From: Branchiostoma lanceolatum
Lineage: Eukaryota; Chordata; Leptocardii; Amphioxiformes; Branchiostomatidae
Reading direction: 5' to 3'
Assembly: GCF_035083965.1 (NCBI RefSeq)
Contig: NC_089732.1
Span: 9,687,424-9,751,423, forward strand
DNA length: 64,000 bases
This document shows positions 21,801-33,258 of the stretch, one piece after another. Below the pieces are notes generated by a model. The model was not told the DNA's origin, ran no database searches, and saw only the letters and a list, made by a program, of their open reading frames with translations. Positions within the stretch are counted from its first letter, which is position 1. Each line of letters opens with the position of its first letter. A program made the position numbers and the translations under genes.

Positions 21801-24800
21801 GATTCAAACAATCTCGCAAGTTAAACTCCATGTGGTGAAAAAAGGATAACACCCCCGCTATCCCTTTTTTTTACCAAAAGGAGATTAAAGTAATCGCATA
21901 AGTAAACTCTTCTTGAAAATCTTATGGTGAAAATACGGGATAATACCCCTCCTAAGATACATGTACATAGAAATCTATCTGTAGATATGATAATGAGTCT
22001 CTCGATCCACGTGCCATTACAGCCGCTATCTGGTTCAAGCAAAGAGGCATCTGTAACATCCTAGTGGTGAACAACGACAGGAAGGTTGTTTCACAGGACC
22101 ACAGTCTGGAAGGGGAGGCAACTCACTGCTCTTACCATGACCTAACCCGTAACAACAGCGACCTTCTCACCATGGTTGTTCAGCGCCCAGAGGTACATTT
22201 AAGTCTTGATTACACTTGTCATAACAAATTTAGAAAAACATTTTCCTACTTTCATTGAAGGACATCGTTCTTTACGGTGTATATTTCAACTTGTTGCTGC
22301 ACAGACAATAAAGGCTAGCGTATATTCAGATTTTACTTTAGAATATTTGTTATTCTTATCCAGTGTCTTTTATACTTCAGAATGATTATTTGTTAGTACC
22401 TGTTTTCAAATATTGTTTATCACCTTGCGGCCATGACAATAAGGACCGACAGGTAAGAATGTAAAGGCGAAGGTTTCTTTGTGTACAGGACTTGTTCATT
22501 GTTTCTTGACTGGTTCACTTTGCACTGCAGCTATAGGTGTCGCTGCTTACAGATGCAGTCCCAAAAGTAAAGTATTTACATATATACAGAGATTGTTAAT
22601 TAGGTGGTTACATGGCATCTCAAAATTTGTCGTCGTGTTTTTAAAAAGATAATTTTACCAAAAATAATTTTACCAAAAAAAAGTAATTTCGTTTTCTTAT
22701 CCCAGGAGACGCATGGCTTGCCGCCCAACAGCGGAATGTGGGTGACGTCATATCCGGAGCCGGACGACCTGAGCCTGATGATTGTCCACACGGTGGAGAA
22801 GTACAAGTGGACTTCAGCCTTCGTCTTGTACGACAGATTCGCAGGTTAACATCTTTTTCTTTAACCCTTTCGATACCTAGTAAATAGTTTTATCAGGTTG
22901 GTAAGTCACTGAATAAAAAGACTCTTTGTACGCAACCGTTTTATTTCATCGACGCTTCGGTGACTGTCACCTTCCTCAGGGCAGTTCTGACTGGCTAACT
23001 TTGCACTGCAGCTAGAGCTTACTGATGCGGTCCCAAAAGTAAAGTATTTACATATATACAGAGATAGTTATGCCATATTAACAATGCGGTACCGAATGTC
23101 AATTTGCACTTATAGCTGCAGTGTAAAGTGAACCAGTCATAATTACCATGGGGAAAGTGACAGACGATTACCGAAACGTCGGTTGAATAAAACACTTGCG
23201 GATATGTAGAAAGAGTTCTTTTATTCACTTTTGATACCGTAATTTTCTTTGGTCCGCTAATTAGTACGTATGTTGTACCACGCGACCGGTGGTAGTGCTC
23301 ACCTGTCTGCTGAAACCAATTTCTTTCAGTCCTTCGACTGGCCACTCCAGACAGATTGTGCTGACATAGTCTTTTTTCCAGACGCCTACCGGAGTCTGGA
23401 GAAGTTTCTGAACTGGGCCGCAGACCGGGACTGGCTCCTGCGGGTGAAGGAGATCCCGCTGATAGGAGAAGGTCCGGACAAGGTGGACAAACCCGCGCTG
23501 ACCACACTTCTCAGACAGGTCAAGACATCTCGCGAGACTCACGTAATCCTGCTGTCCAATTCCGCGATCATCAATGACGTTCTTGATCGGGTATGTGATT
23601 GTAAAACATGGAAAATCTTTTCGTAGCATCATCCTTTCTATTTTGCCGTGCGCGCACCAACAGAGATGTAGAAACAATGCATAAAACATGCAAAATAAAC
23701 GTCCATCTTATGTTCTAACATTAACTCCTTTTATAGCCCTGGCAGGTAAAAATGCTTTGACTTGCACACATTTTGAAGTGATCATTCTTTTCGTCCAGGC
23801 CGTATATCTGCTGATGGTGCATTACCAGTACCACTGGATCATCACTAGTCTGGTGAGTGTTTACAGCTTAAGATTCTTCATCTCTCCCTCTCTCTCTCTA
23901 TCCCGTATTTCCCTTCTCTCTGTATATATGTATACAGAGAAAATGGTACAACAGTAAGAAGAGTGTTTACTTTTTTGTCTTTTTGATTTTATTTCATAGA
24001 ACGCCCCTCTTGGAGACCTCGGTTTTGATGACTTTCACGACACGGGGGTCAGGGTGACGTTCTTTCATCCTAACGTTGAACTTGGTGGCTCTGTAAGTGT
24101 TTTCATTTGTGAAGTTTGACACATTGATAAACAGTATTAATCCCTTTTGAGTGTGGTGTGCATTTTCAATATTTGACGTAGATGAAACTAGATGACGGAT
24201 AATATTTACTATTTATCTATTTCAAGTAGCCAAACCACACAGGTAATGTTATATGCAACATATAAAGATACATAGATATATAACAAATATTGATATTCAT
24301 TTTTAATGGCAGACCCGAATATTCGAACGCCTGGTGTTGGACGGTGCCTTGTCTCTGGCTCACTCGGCGATGGAGGCCACTCGTGCCGTGGACAGGGGGG
24401 AAATGACGGAGGGAGAAGCACAGTGCCGTCTGCGGGACTACATCACAGAGGTACGGTTCTCTCATACCTTCAAGTCGATAGTGTGAATCAGAATAAGGAG
24501 AACTATTATATTGCTCTGACGAAAAACGGCCCCTGTCTGCTGTTGTACCGCGGAATTCAACCGTCCGTTTGCCGACTAAACAATTGCAATGTTGTTGTAC
24601 ATGAGCTGGGATAAGATGTCTACAGGGTCACAGTGAATAGACTTATGATTTTGTGGATACAGTTAAATAGGGCGAGTAATTGGCGGTGTCTCCAGGCCTA
24701 AAGCTTGTAGTTGCGTACCAGTCAGAGACTGTACCTTTAACAGATTTACGGTTGGTTTCAGACGGTGAATGTTAATTGTACAAATTGCGTGTGGTGCACT

Positions 24801-27800
24801 AAGTAAGGCGGTCCGTTTGAAGCTTGTTTTATTTACCTGACTTTGTTCCTTGGAGCTGCTAGTTTTCGACAGAAAGGATGCGATGCGCGAAGCTTGACAA
24901 ACGTAGAGGAAAAAACATGAAATGTTGTCAATGGAAACCCTCTGGACTAGAAGCTGAAAGATAAAGATCATCGGGGTTCTGTTCAAGCGACTTGTGGTTC
25001 AAACAAATGCACGAACCCATCTTCAATTATCATTGACGCACGTCTGTATAAAGGCCACACCAATTAGTCGTCATTTAAATGATGAAATTCAGTAATTGGC
25101 ACACGTTCGGCCTTGGTTTTTGACAGCCTCTGTTGCCAATGCACCACTCAAAGAACAGAGGTGCTGATCTATAAGTGAATTATCAATTAAAGGGCACGCT
25201 GCCCCAAGTAATAAGATAGACAAGATACCCTACTATCAAGTTGGCGTGCAGTGTGACCTGTCACATCGCGATCGTGCCATCGGCATTTTAGTTTAGCTTA
25301 AGGTTATTACAGTAACTGTGGATTTGGTGTAGGTCTCGTTTTTAATAGTACGGTCACTATTTACCGAACTATATCTCAATTAAAGTGAACGATTCGTGTT
25401 GAACAAGATATGAAATACAGTGGACATTTTAACATTTCATATATTCGTCACTCGTATTCTACCTTAATCTTCCTCAATACATACTACTATCATGGCCTTG
25501 CTTTGTCCCATCAGATCGAGTTCGATGGCTACACCGGTAACGTCCACTACAAAGATGTGAGTGTCTCCACCAAAGTCAGGAACAACCTGGTCATGGATCT
25601 GATGGAGAATACAGGCAGTGATTTGGTCAAGGTAACTAACATCCGTTATCCAAAAAAAATCCGTATTCCAACATCGGAGGGAATTACCAGTAGTTCGCAA
25701 ATTAATTCTATTACGTGATGTAATCAGCCACTTGGGTCAATTGTGACAGAAAGCCTGTGTCGTCCTCCGTCTCTGTTACGTGGCGGAATTTACATGTAAA
25801 TGACCTTGTTGGAAAGCTGGAAACCTTTGTAGGTCATATCACTGATAGTGTTTACTAATAGTGATGATGGTAATCAACGGGCATCACACCAGTCTGTTCT
25901 GACCCTAGCTGGTCACCTTGACACTTCCTGACACCATGTTTCTGGTTTCCCTGCAGGTTGGGAAGTGGAGTCAGGTGGACGGCGCCAACCTCACCTCCCA
26001 GTTCAACTCCAGCTTCTTCACCAACCCCGTGCTGGGCGGCAAACGGCTCAGGATCATTTCGAAAGAGGTAAAAGGGTCGTGAATTTGGACCCGCTGTGTG
26101 TAAAAAAGTAATCAGCTCCTTCATTGCCAGTTGCATAAGCTATGAAATGAATATCTCACTGTAGTTATTTCATCACAATCGTTTCTTTGCGTCTCCATCT
26201 GCAAATCCATGTATATGTAGACGTCTTGATAAGAACTACTACTAAGTATGGATGTATATAAAGATGTTGATTATTCGTTAATTCATTCATGCATCCACCC
26301 ACCATTAATTAATTAATTCATTCATCTAGAGAGATCCTTGGGTCAGACTGAAGCCTCACGCCGACACGGAGGGTCTGAAGGGGGTTGAACGTTATGAAGG
26401 TTTCCTCGTCGACATGCTGAATGTCATGGCCACAAGACTGAACTTCACTTTCGCCATTGACGTGCGCGACAACATCACGATCGGGTCCCAGAACGAGGCG
26501 GACGGCAGCTGGGACGGCATGATCGGCCTGCTGGCAAGACGGGAGGTAAATCTGTCAAATACTACGGTCACATTTGCACCGGTGCCCGTAGCCCCGGCCG
26601 GACCCCGCAGCCAGAAGTTTGTCCTGGTGGAATGGGGGGGGGGGGGGGGGGGGTATCCGTTCTCACAATTAGCTAACGGCGTCTATTTTTACCGGGTCCC
26701 GGGTTGATTTTAACGCCGAGTTTAAAAGCATCCCGCGGCCCGGCCGGCCGAGCCCCAAAATAGACACGAAGGACCAAAAGTGCAACAAGGTGCATGGCAT
26801 AAAGTTCTGTTTTTTTTTTTTTCTTCAGTACGATCTGGCCCTGGACGCCGTGGCGACTCGCTCGTTCCGCCTGAAGGCTGTGGACTTCACGGAGCCGATA
26901 GAGATGGCCGGGTACTACCTCATCATGAAGCGGCCCACCAGGGCTGCCCCCGGCCTTCTCCAGTTCCTCAATCCCTTCAGGTGAGATACTGTCAAGGTCA
27001 AGACCTCTCGGTGTTCGCACGATTAGCTCACGGTGTATATTTCATACCGGATCCCGCGTTGATTTTAAGTCCCAGTTAAAATGATTCGGGGTCCCGGCCC
27101 CAAAATAGCCCGGCAGCCGCAGGGCAAAGAAGGGGTCACGCCCGAAAGTGCCAAAAACAGCCCGTCCACTACCCAACGGGGCCCCTTTTTCCAATTGGGA
27201 ACTAAGCATAAGAAATAGGAGCTTTGTAAACGCATGAAAGTCCCCAAAGGTCTGCTTTATCCAATGTTGACTCGTGTTTTGCTGCATTTCTCCAGTTATA
27301 CCGTGTGGGCAGTGATGTTGTGTGCAAACCTGGGCGTAGCGATCCTCCTCGGCATCAACAACTGCCTCAACCCGTACGAGTGGGGCGGGTTGGCCAAACG
27401 GGGAGAAGTCGAAGAAGAGGAAGGAAAAAGCCTCAACTTCTGGAACAGCCTGTGGACCGTCTGGGGCGCTTACGTGGCCGCCGGTCCCGAGTTTCTACCG
27501 CGCTCCTTCGCTGGACGAGTCCTGGCATCTTTATGGTTTTTCGTCTGCCTCGTCGCCATTTCTTCGTACACCGCGAACCTCGCCGCTTTCCTGACCAAAA
27601 CCAACCTGGACCAGCAAATCTCGTCTCTGAAAGACCTGGCCAACAGCGACTACAGGTTCGGGGCTCTGGAGAGGAACACCATCGTCAAGTTCCTGATGAA
27701 CAGCACCGACGAACCCTACAAGACCCTCGGCAGGCGGCTGAAGCGCTGGGGAGGGGAGGTCCTGATGGATTCTCGGGACAAGCTGTTGAAGAAAGCCGAG

Positions 27801-28780
27801 GATGATCGATTCGTCTTCATCGCGGACAACGAGAACCAGTTCCGTGTGAAGGAGGAGCTCTGCAACTTGATCGTGGTGGGAGAAAGGTCAGTGTAACGTT
27901 GACGTTATCTGCTAGTGCATTGTCCTTGGTCAGTAAATGCTATGGTCTCATTTGGACCGGTGCCCGTAGGGTGTTTCCCGGTGGACCCCTGGAGGGGTAA
28001 CTATCGGTGTTTTCATGAGTAGCCTACGGTGTCTATTGTCGGGTCCCGGGTTGATTTTAACTCCGAGTTAAAAAGATCCGGAGCCCCGGCCGAACCCTTT
28101 ACGCGGTAGGGTGTCCCACGGGGCTACCGCGCACGGGGCCACTTTTTCCAATCGCGAACATAGCATAGCAGGGGGCATATTGTCATAACTGTCTATGTTC
28201 TATACTTAGGTACTTGCACACCACTGGTAGGCGATTCGGTCTCTCCCAGGCCGTCGGTCCTGTGTCAAACAACGGAATCCATACCTTTAAGGACCTTTAA
28301 GTAGATAACTCGCTATGATTATATCTGACCTCCAATACTAGTTACCTTTTACCATTTTTGGGACACATATTTCCAAATTCGTACTGACCAATGTAACTTG
28401 ATCCTCGCAGGTTCTTCCGCTCCCCCACCGCCCTGATGTTCCCTCGCGGCTCGCCCTACGTCACGGAGTTTAACCGGCAGATCCTGCTGTTCCGGGAGGA
28501 GGGGTTCATGGACATCCTGCGCGACCGCTACCTGAACGTCCCCGGGGAGTGCTCCACAAAGTTCGTCGCCCAAGACGATGGCCAGCTGCAGATAGAGAGT
28601 TTCATCGGCCTGTTCTACCTGCTGCTGGTCGGGGTCGCGCTCTTCCTCATTGTCGGATTGGTGGAGATCTTTTTCTTTCGCGCGAAAGGAGAGAAGGGTG
28701 AGAACGACGGCGAGAAGAAAGACGACGCACCGGGCCCGAAAATTGACATAAATGGGCAAGTGAACGCGACCTACCTGTAA
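18885..28780 (+). CDS. Ionotropic glutamate receptor, tandem copy B (complete)
   Basis: Full-length iGluR subunit, 873 residues. Exons: 18885-18993, 21438-21590, 22023-22192, 22706-22844, 23382-23590, 23799-23852, 24000-24092, 24313-24450, 25515-25631, 25957-26067, 26330-26545, 26829-26980, 27296-27886, 28411-28780 (stop TAA). Total 2622 nt closes the frame. The start was chosen because the ATG at 18885 gives a basic N-terminus, then a leucine-rich core (LGLLLVLLLS), a typical signal peptide. Domains by residue: amino-terminal domain about 30-420; S1 about 425-553; M1 about 556-576; pore loop about 601-622; M3 with [10 protein letters not shown] at 644-653; S2 654-800; M4 about 816-840; charged tail to 873. 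Arg517 matches the invariant ligand alpha-carboxylate arginine. Asp731 falls where AMPA/kainate subunits have Glu and NMDA subunits Asp. C743 and C798 fit the conserved S2 disulfide. The pore tip reads GAYVAAGPE, so the Q/R/N site is Ala615. It lies head-to-tail 2.7 kb downstream of copy A. Confidence 0.95.
18994..21437 (+). other. Intron 1 of receptor copy B
   Basis: A 2.4-kb intron after the signal-peptide exon. It holds a stretch homologous to 1-330 of this window and a SINE at about 20711-21085. No other exon is supported: the phase-1 junction joins 18993 directly to 21438. Confidence 0.75.
20711..21085 (+). mobile_element. tRNA-derived SINE, family 2, copy 1
   Basis: The A-box-like region is cagtggggcaagcggtaac; the B-box-like region is acgttcgatcctcagtgg. 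The body includes ggattgcagtcgtcatttca, gatggtgacgtaaagccgg, cacgtaaaagaaccc and gagaagagtaggggtgaccc. The same body is at 58891-59390, and a fragment is at about 30163-30205. Confidence 0.75.
22908..23241. mobile_element. Inverted-repeat element in copy B intron
   Basis: The left arm has tgaataaaaagactctttg, cgacgcttcggtgactgtca and ctttgcactgcagct. The right arm is its inverted counterpart: agctgcagtgtaaagtg, tgacagacgattaccgaaac, aaagagttcttttattca. A direct partial copy of the actgcagct...acatatatacagaga segment also sits at about 22510-22600, on the other side of exon 22706-22844. Copy A lacks it. Confidence 0.7.
26557..26765. mobile_element. GC-rich MITE copy 4 (with poly-G)
   Basis: Starts near aaatactacggtcacatttg and contains caccggtgcccgtag, a 20-base G run at 26634-26653, and ccgggttgattttaacgccg. 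It sits at the same intron position as copy 2 in the other receptor, so that insertion probably predates the gene duplication. Confidence 0.6.
26998..27208. mobile_element. GC-rich MITE copy 5
   Basis: Includes gttcgcacgattagctcacg, gttgattttaagtcccag, ggtcacgcccgaaag and the right terminus ccaattgggaactaagca followed by taa. It occupies most of the short intron that in copy A carries the large element complex. Confidence 0.65.
27937..28165. mobile_element. GC-rich MITE copy 6
   Basis: Left end atgctatggtctcatttgga then ccggtgcccgtaggg; right end tccaatcgcgaacatagca. The interior has gtcccgggttgattttaac and gtagggtgtcccacggggc. It lies between the last two exons of copy B. Confidence 0.65.
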
Positions 28781-28802
28781 CAAACAGGACAACAAAGGGT
28801 AT

Positions 28803-29081
28803 ACATAATCACCCTGTCCAATGGGCCTCTTTGAAACTCAGATTCGAATCAGCCCTGACCCGACAAATCGCTTCCTAGTTTGCCTCAACGACTACATCTG
28901 ACAAAGCAAACTTTCAAACTGCCATAATTGTCAATCTGAAAACATCCTTTAAAATCTGGCACCTTCCCACACCGTTGCTTTGCCCGATGTAGTCGTTAAG
29001 GCAAACTAGGAAGCGATTTGTCGGGTCATGGCTGATTCGAATCTGAGTTTCAAAGAGGTCCATTGAACAGGGTGATAATGT
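28803..29081. repeat. Inverted repeat, about 110-bp arms, 60-bp loop
   Basis: The left arm from acataatcaccctg to ctgacaaagcaaac pairs with the right arm from gttgctttgcccgatg to cagggtgataatgt, with few mismatches. Central phrases cgcttcctagtttgcc and ggcaaactaggaagcg are exact complements. It begins 22 bp after the copy B stop codon, so it probably lies in the 3' UTR or immediate 3' flank. Confidence 0.85.
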
Positions 29082-29365
29082 GTGGACTGACCGTCATCTC
29101 ATATCCACACCTTAGAAAGATGACATTTTTGTAATGCAATGTAACACACAGCGTAAAGGCCAGGGCTTCTTTACAAACGGGTCCCATAGCGTTTTCAATT
29201 TGGAGTACACATGACGGGAAGCTTGACTAAAATACCTCATCATCTAATGTTCGTAAATTTACGATAAAGTGAGCCCACTATATCAAAGATACAAATGTTA
29301 TTATATTGACTTCAAGGAGTCTTGATATTTACATTCAGTATTTACGTAGAGTAGTATTTCTTTAT

Positions 29366-29402
29366 ATACATATATATATATATGTATATATACATATATT
29401 CA
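29366..29402. repeat. AT-rich tract (TA-type microsatellite)
   Basis: A near-palindromic run of ta/tg dinucleotides (tatatatatatatgtata type) in the spacer. Confidence 0.7.
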
Positions 29403-29667
29403 TTTATATTGTAGTCAATTTAATCAATTACCTCATTATGACATTAGAATAACTCAGGTAAATGTTTCAATTATTGATAACTTTAGATACTAGTATATGC
29501 ATGTTATTGTTCATTTATTTCATAAATATAAACTTCTTACTATTCAATGACGCCCTTCCTATCATCGAATGTCCTAAATATGTTATCAATTCATTTGTTT
29601 TTATGTTAAGACTTTGGTTGAATGATTACATAATAATTAATAATTACGAACCTAATATATGCCTTAT

Positions 29668-29912
29668 TTCACAGCTACCTCTGATACACAAACCATAACT
29701 ACCTCTGGTACACATCCCCATAACTACCTCTGGTACACATCCCCATAACTACCTCTGGTACACATCCCCATAACTACCTGATACTCATCCCCATAACTAC
29801 CTTTGGTACACATCCCCATAACTACCACTGATTCACATCCCCAAAACTACATGATACTCATCCCCATAACTACCTCTGATTCCCCCCTCCATAACCACCT
29901 CTGATACATTGT
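29668..29912. repeat. 25-bp minisatellite, about 9 units
   Basis: Units ataactacctctggtacaca followed by tcccc, the same family as the array at 16697-17340 but with a ggtacac variant dominating. This is the duplicate's equivalent array. Confidence 0.9.
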
Positions 29913-30162
29913 TGGAATGAACATTGAGATTGATTTATTTAATATCCTTACAAAATCATTTTGGGTAACCATAACCACTGCTGTTAAAGATGGGATGGAG
30001 TCAGCAACATCTCTCTTACATGTAAATAAAATGGTTATACATTTCTTTATCATTACTTATAATACAGTATTATATAATGCATCATATAAGTGCATGCTGC
30101 GATCATGTCACATGAACAATAAACTAGTTGCTTGAGTGCATTTTCATCTCTTCAAACCCACC

Positions 30163-30205
30163 ACATTAATCGAAAAGAGTAGGAGTCCTTCCCGGTGTGA
30201 GTGCA
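30163..30205 (+). mobile_element. SINE family 2 fragment
   Basis: cacattaatcgaaaagagta then ggagtccttcccggtgtg matches the tail segment (cacttatcgagaagagtagg) of the SINE at 20711-21085. Only this piece is recognisable. Confidence 0.5.
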
Positions 30206-33200
30206 TCCAATACATCCATCCGGATATGCAGCTTGTACTGCTCAGTACAAACCTTGTGTGTTACGCCATGAGGCGGTTAACCGGGTATGCAATACAAACA
30301 AGTGGCCTCAGTGACAAATATCCCAGCCATTTACACCCAACACCAAACATAACCAAGAATACAATTAGGTTTCCATGTGATTTAATATAGATGCCACATT
30401 TCCGACATAATACCGGTATGACATCTGACAAGGTACCGAGGCAGGAATAAAGCAGCACCATCTGCTGACTGTCAATGGTACTGCACCACACTCCTAAACA
30501 GTGCAGTTCATAGGCTACATGTAAGATACATCATAAGGCATCAACCTAATCCAAACTGTTTATCAGAGAACAGTGCAGTTGACTACAGTAAACTGACTGC
30601 ATGTAAATTTTGCAGCATGGTGAAAATCAAGAGTTTATGGTGTCTTTGAGTTCCCCGTTGTAACAACTGTAGTAACAATGTAGGACAGAGTACATGTACT
30701 AAGTATGTGTTTGCGGCGTCAGGTCACCACGAACATGGAACCACGGCGAGTGTTTTATGACTGACAGTATTTGTCATGGTAATTGTAAACATTTCTTATA
30801 TGCAGCATCTTTACCCCTGGAAAGAAAAGTCTTTGTCCAATAAACAGATTAGTTTGTGAAGATGCCATGCTAACCAGTACTGGTGGCGGTTTGTATTCTC
30901 TAGAGCTGTATAGTATCACAAATACAATCATATCTATGAGACCAATCTAGACATTGAGAATTGAGCAATATGTGCAGGATTTTTGCCATTTACACCTTTT
31001 TTTCCATCAGGGTTTTGCTTTTAAATTTATTCCAGGCTGCTCATAGCAGTCTTTCAGTAGTGATTCAAAGTTCTCTGTAAGGCAAGCTAAATGGCCTGCA
31101 AACATCACAAACAATGAAATGTTAAATATTTGCAGGACTCTTTAGGATTGACTTGCTTTTGTGGACGACATACTCAACAAGAGTGACAAAGGATATGCCA
31201 AAAATACTAGATACCAAGAGCTGACATGAAGAAAGCTACTGTGAAACAATCAAGAACACTCGGACCAGGGGGTGGGGGGCACATGCAGGTTGGTGAGTGG
31301 GTGGGATTGGATGGGGGGGTTGGGTATGGTTTAAGACTTAGGCAAGTTACATTTGCAGTTTGTTACCTAGTGTTACTCGGGTATAAATGTTTTTCATTTT
31401 CAGTCGGCGTTTTAAAGATGCAACCACTGCTGCTTTTGTTTCTGGAACATTCATGTACACATAGATTCATGAAATTTAGGGTGGCAGCCGACAGACTGCA
31501 AAATAATGGTTCCAGGCATTTTCCCAAGTAAGTTTGTTAGAGTTACCACAAGAAGCGAACACTGAGATGTTTTTAATTCCCTCTGCACGAAACTAATATG
31601 AAGACACTGGCAAAAGCCATGCCTTGTCTACACTTAGGCAATAGAGGTAAGGACTGTTTTGGCAACCTTTTCAAATAAAAACAAAAAAATAACATGGTCC
31701 AGAGTACTAGACACAAACTTTGACGTTTTTCCACTCATGTACAGCTTGTTTGTGACACTACTGATAGAAAATAGGGATGATATGCAAAGAAAAATAGAAA
31801 CAAAGCAGTACATGTTATGTCATGTAGGTGGTACAAAAGGTTATAATCAACTTTCACTATGTAGAATTCCATTGATATTTACCTTGCCATTTTAGTTGCT
31901 GTACACAATGAGCTTATCCAACAATACCATGTCCTAATAATCCAACGAAAGTCCTTACAGTATCTTTTTACTAATACTAAGCAATACATAGAGAAATAGT
32001 ATATTATCTTGCATCTCAAATTGGCATCAATATGTGATCATCCAAATACAATCATTATGCTAATTCTTTTATCAAGCGTCATCTAGAGGTATAATCTTAA
32101 CCTGTGTACAAAATGGCTTCCAGAATGGATATAAAGCCAACCTAAATAAAACTTTGAATGTGAGAGTCATACAAATATACTATCAGTCAATTGATACATA
32201 TGTATATATCTATAATATATATATAAACCTTAACCTGCTGCCATAGGCCGATACCTGTAGAAAGTAAGAGGCTATCAAAAGTGAGCTTCAAATTTAGATA
32301 TCCAGAGCAGCTTAGACAGACACCAAAATAAGGGCTTTTTTTAGGGGTGGGGAGAACTAACATCGAAGAAGAACAGTGCACTAGAGGGCATAAAGTGGCT
32401 GGCATTATTGTTATCATTATGCATAAGTTTTGGGTTGAGTCATCACAAAGTTGTGAAAATGCAAAAGAAATACGTATCCATAATCCAAACCATAATGTGA
32501 TCGGAGAGAAAATCTCAGGCGAAAAAACATGACAGTATCAACAGTGTGATACCCACAGGCCATGTCATGTTGATATACCGTCAAGCAGGTTTGACTTTAG
32601 GTGAGAGAAAAAGAAAGAAAAACAGTTGTGGCCCCAGTCAAAATAGCCAAGAAGCTGACTGGAAAGAAGCTTGCAAAGCATGAAAAGAGATGGTTTACCC
32701 CCAACTGTGCACATGTGTAAAAGCTCTAATGTGAGAAAGTAGATTTTCAAGCTGCACAGGCAATGACTGCTAGCTGTTGTTCCAGCAGAATCTTCCAACT
32801 TCCACATATGAGATGTCCTCATTCTTATTTCCTTCCAGTTTGCAAAAGTACAGCTGAGGATGACACTGTTTAGTATGTAATCGATTTTTGCGACACCTCG
32901 GTTAGTACAACACAAGAATAAATGGAAAACCCCATATTTTTTCTTTTGTTGATGTTTTCTTTTTATTCAGCACATTTGCAACTGGGAACAGAGATACGCC
33001 AAAATGCCACTGCTACATTTACACCTGTCAGGGTTACAGCTTTGCAAAATCAGAGTACAAAAAGAAAATCATATTTCATATGTATAACTACACTGCTGCA
33101 TTGGTGTACAAACTCAAGATACAAAATGTATTGTTACAGAAGTTAGACCACCAGGAATACAAATGGCTCCACTACTGAGGTGTTGCCAAAAATTCTAGGC

Positions 33201-33258
33201 TAGAGTTGAGTTGAGGTGCCTATTCTAGGGACTAACTGTACAGGGTGGTTGGTGGGAA

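Larger units (their letters stand above)
28781..33258. other. Convergent spacer between receptor B and RANBP3
   Basis: Contains a long inverted repeat, an AT-rich tract, a 25-bp minisatellite and a SINE fragment, each listed separately. From about 30.2 to 33.2 kb I see no exon with family similarity. Part of it is probably the RANBP3 3' UTR, whose end cannot be placed from sequence alone. Confidence 0.55.

Noticed and set aside
26414..26707. Extension of receptor exon 26330-26545 into the following intron
   Set aside because: The open frame runs past a good donor (gaggtaaa) into a GC-rich MITE. Copy A has the same donor at the same place.
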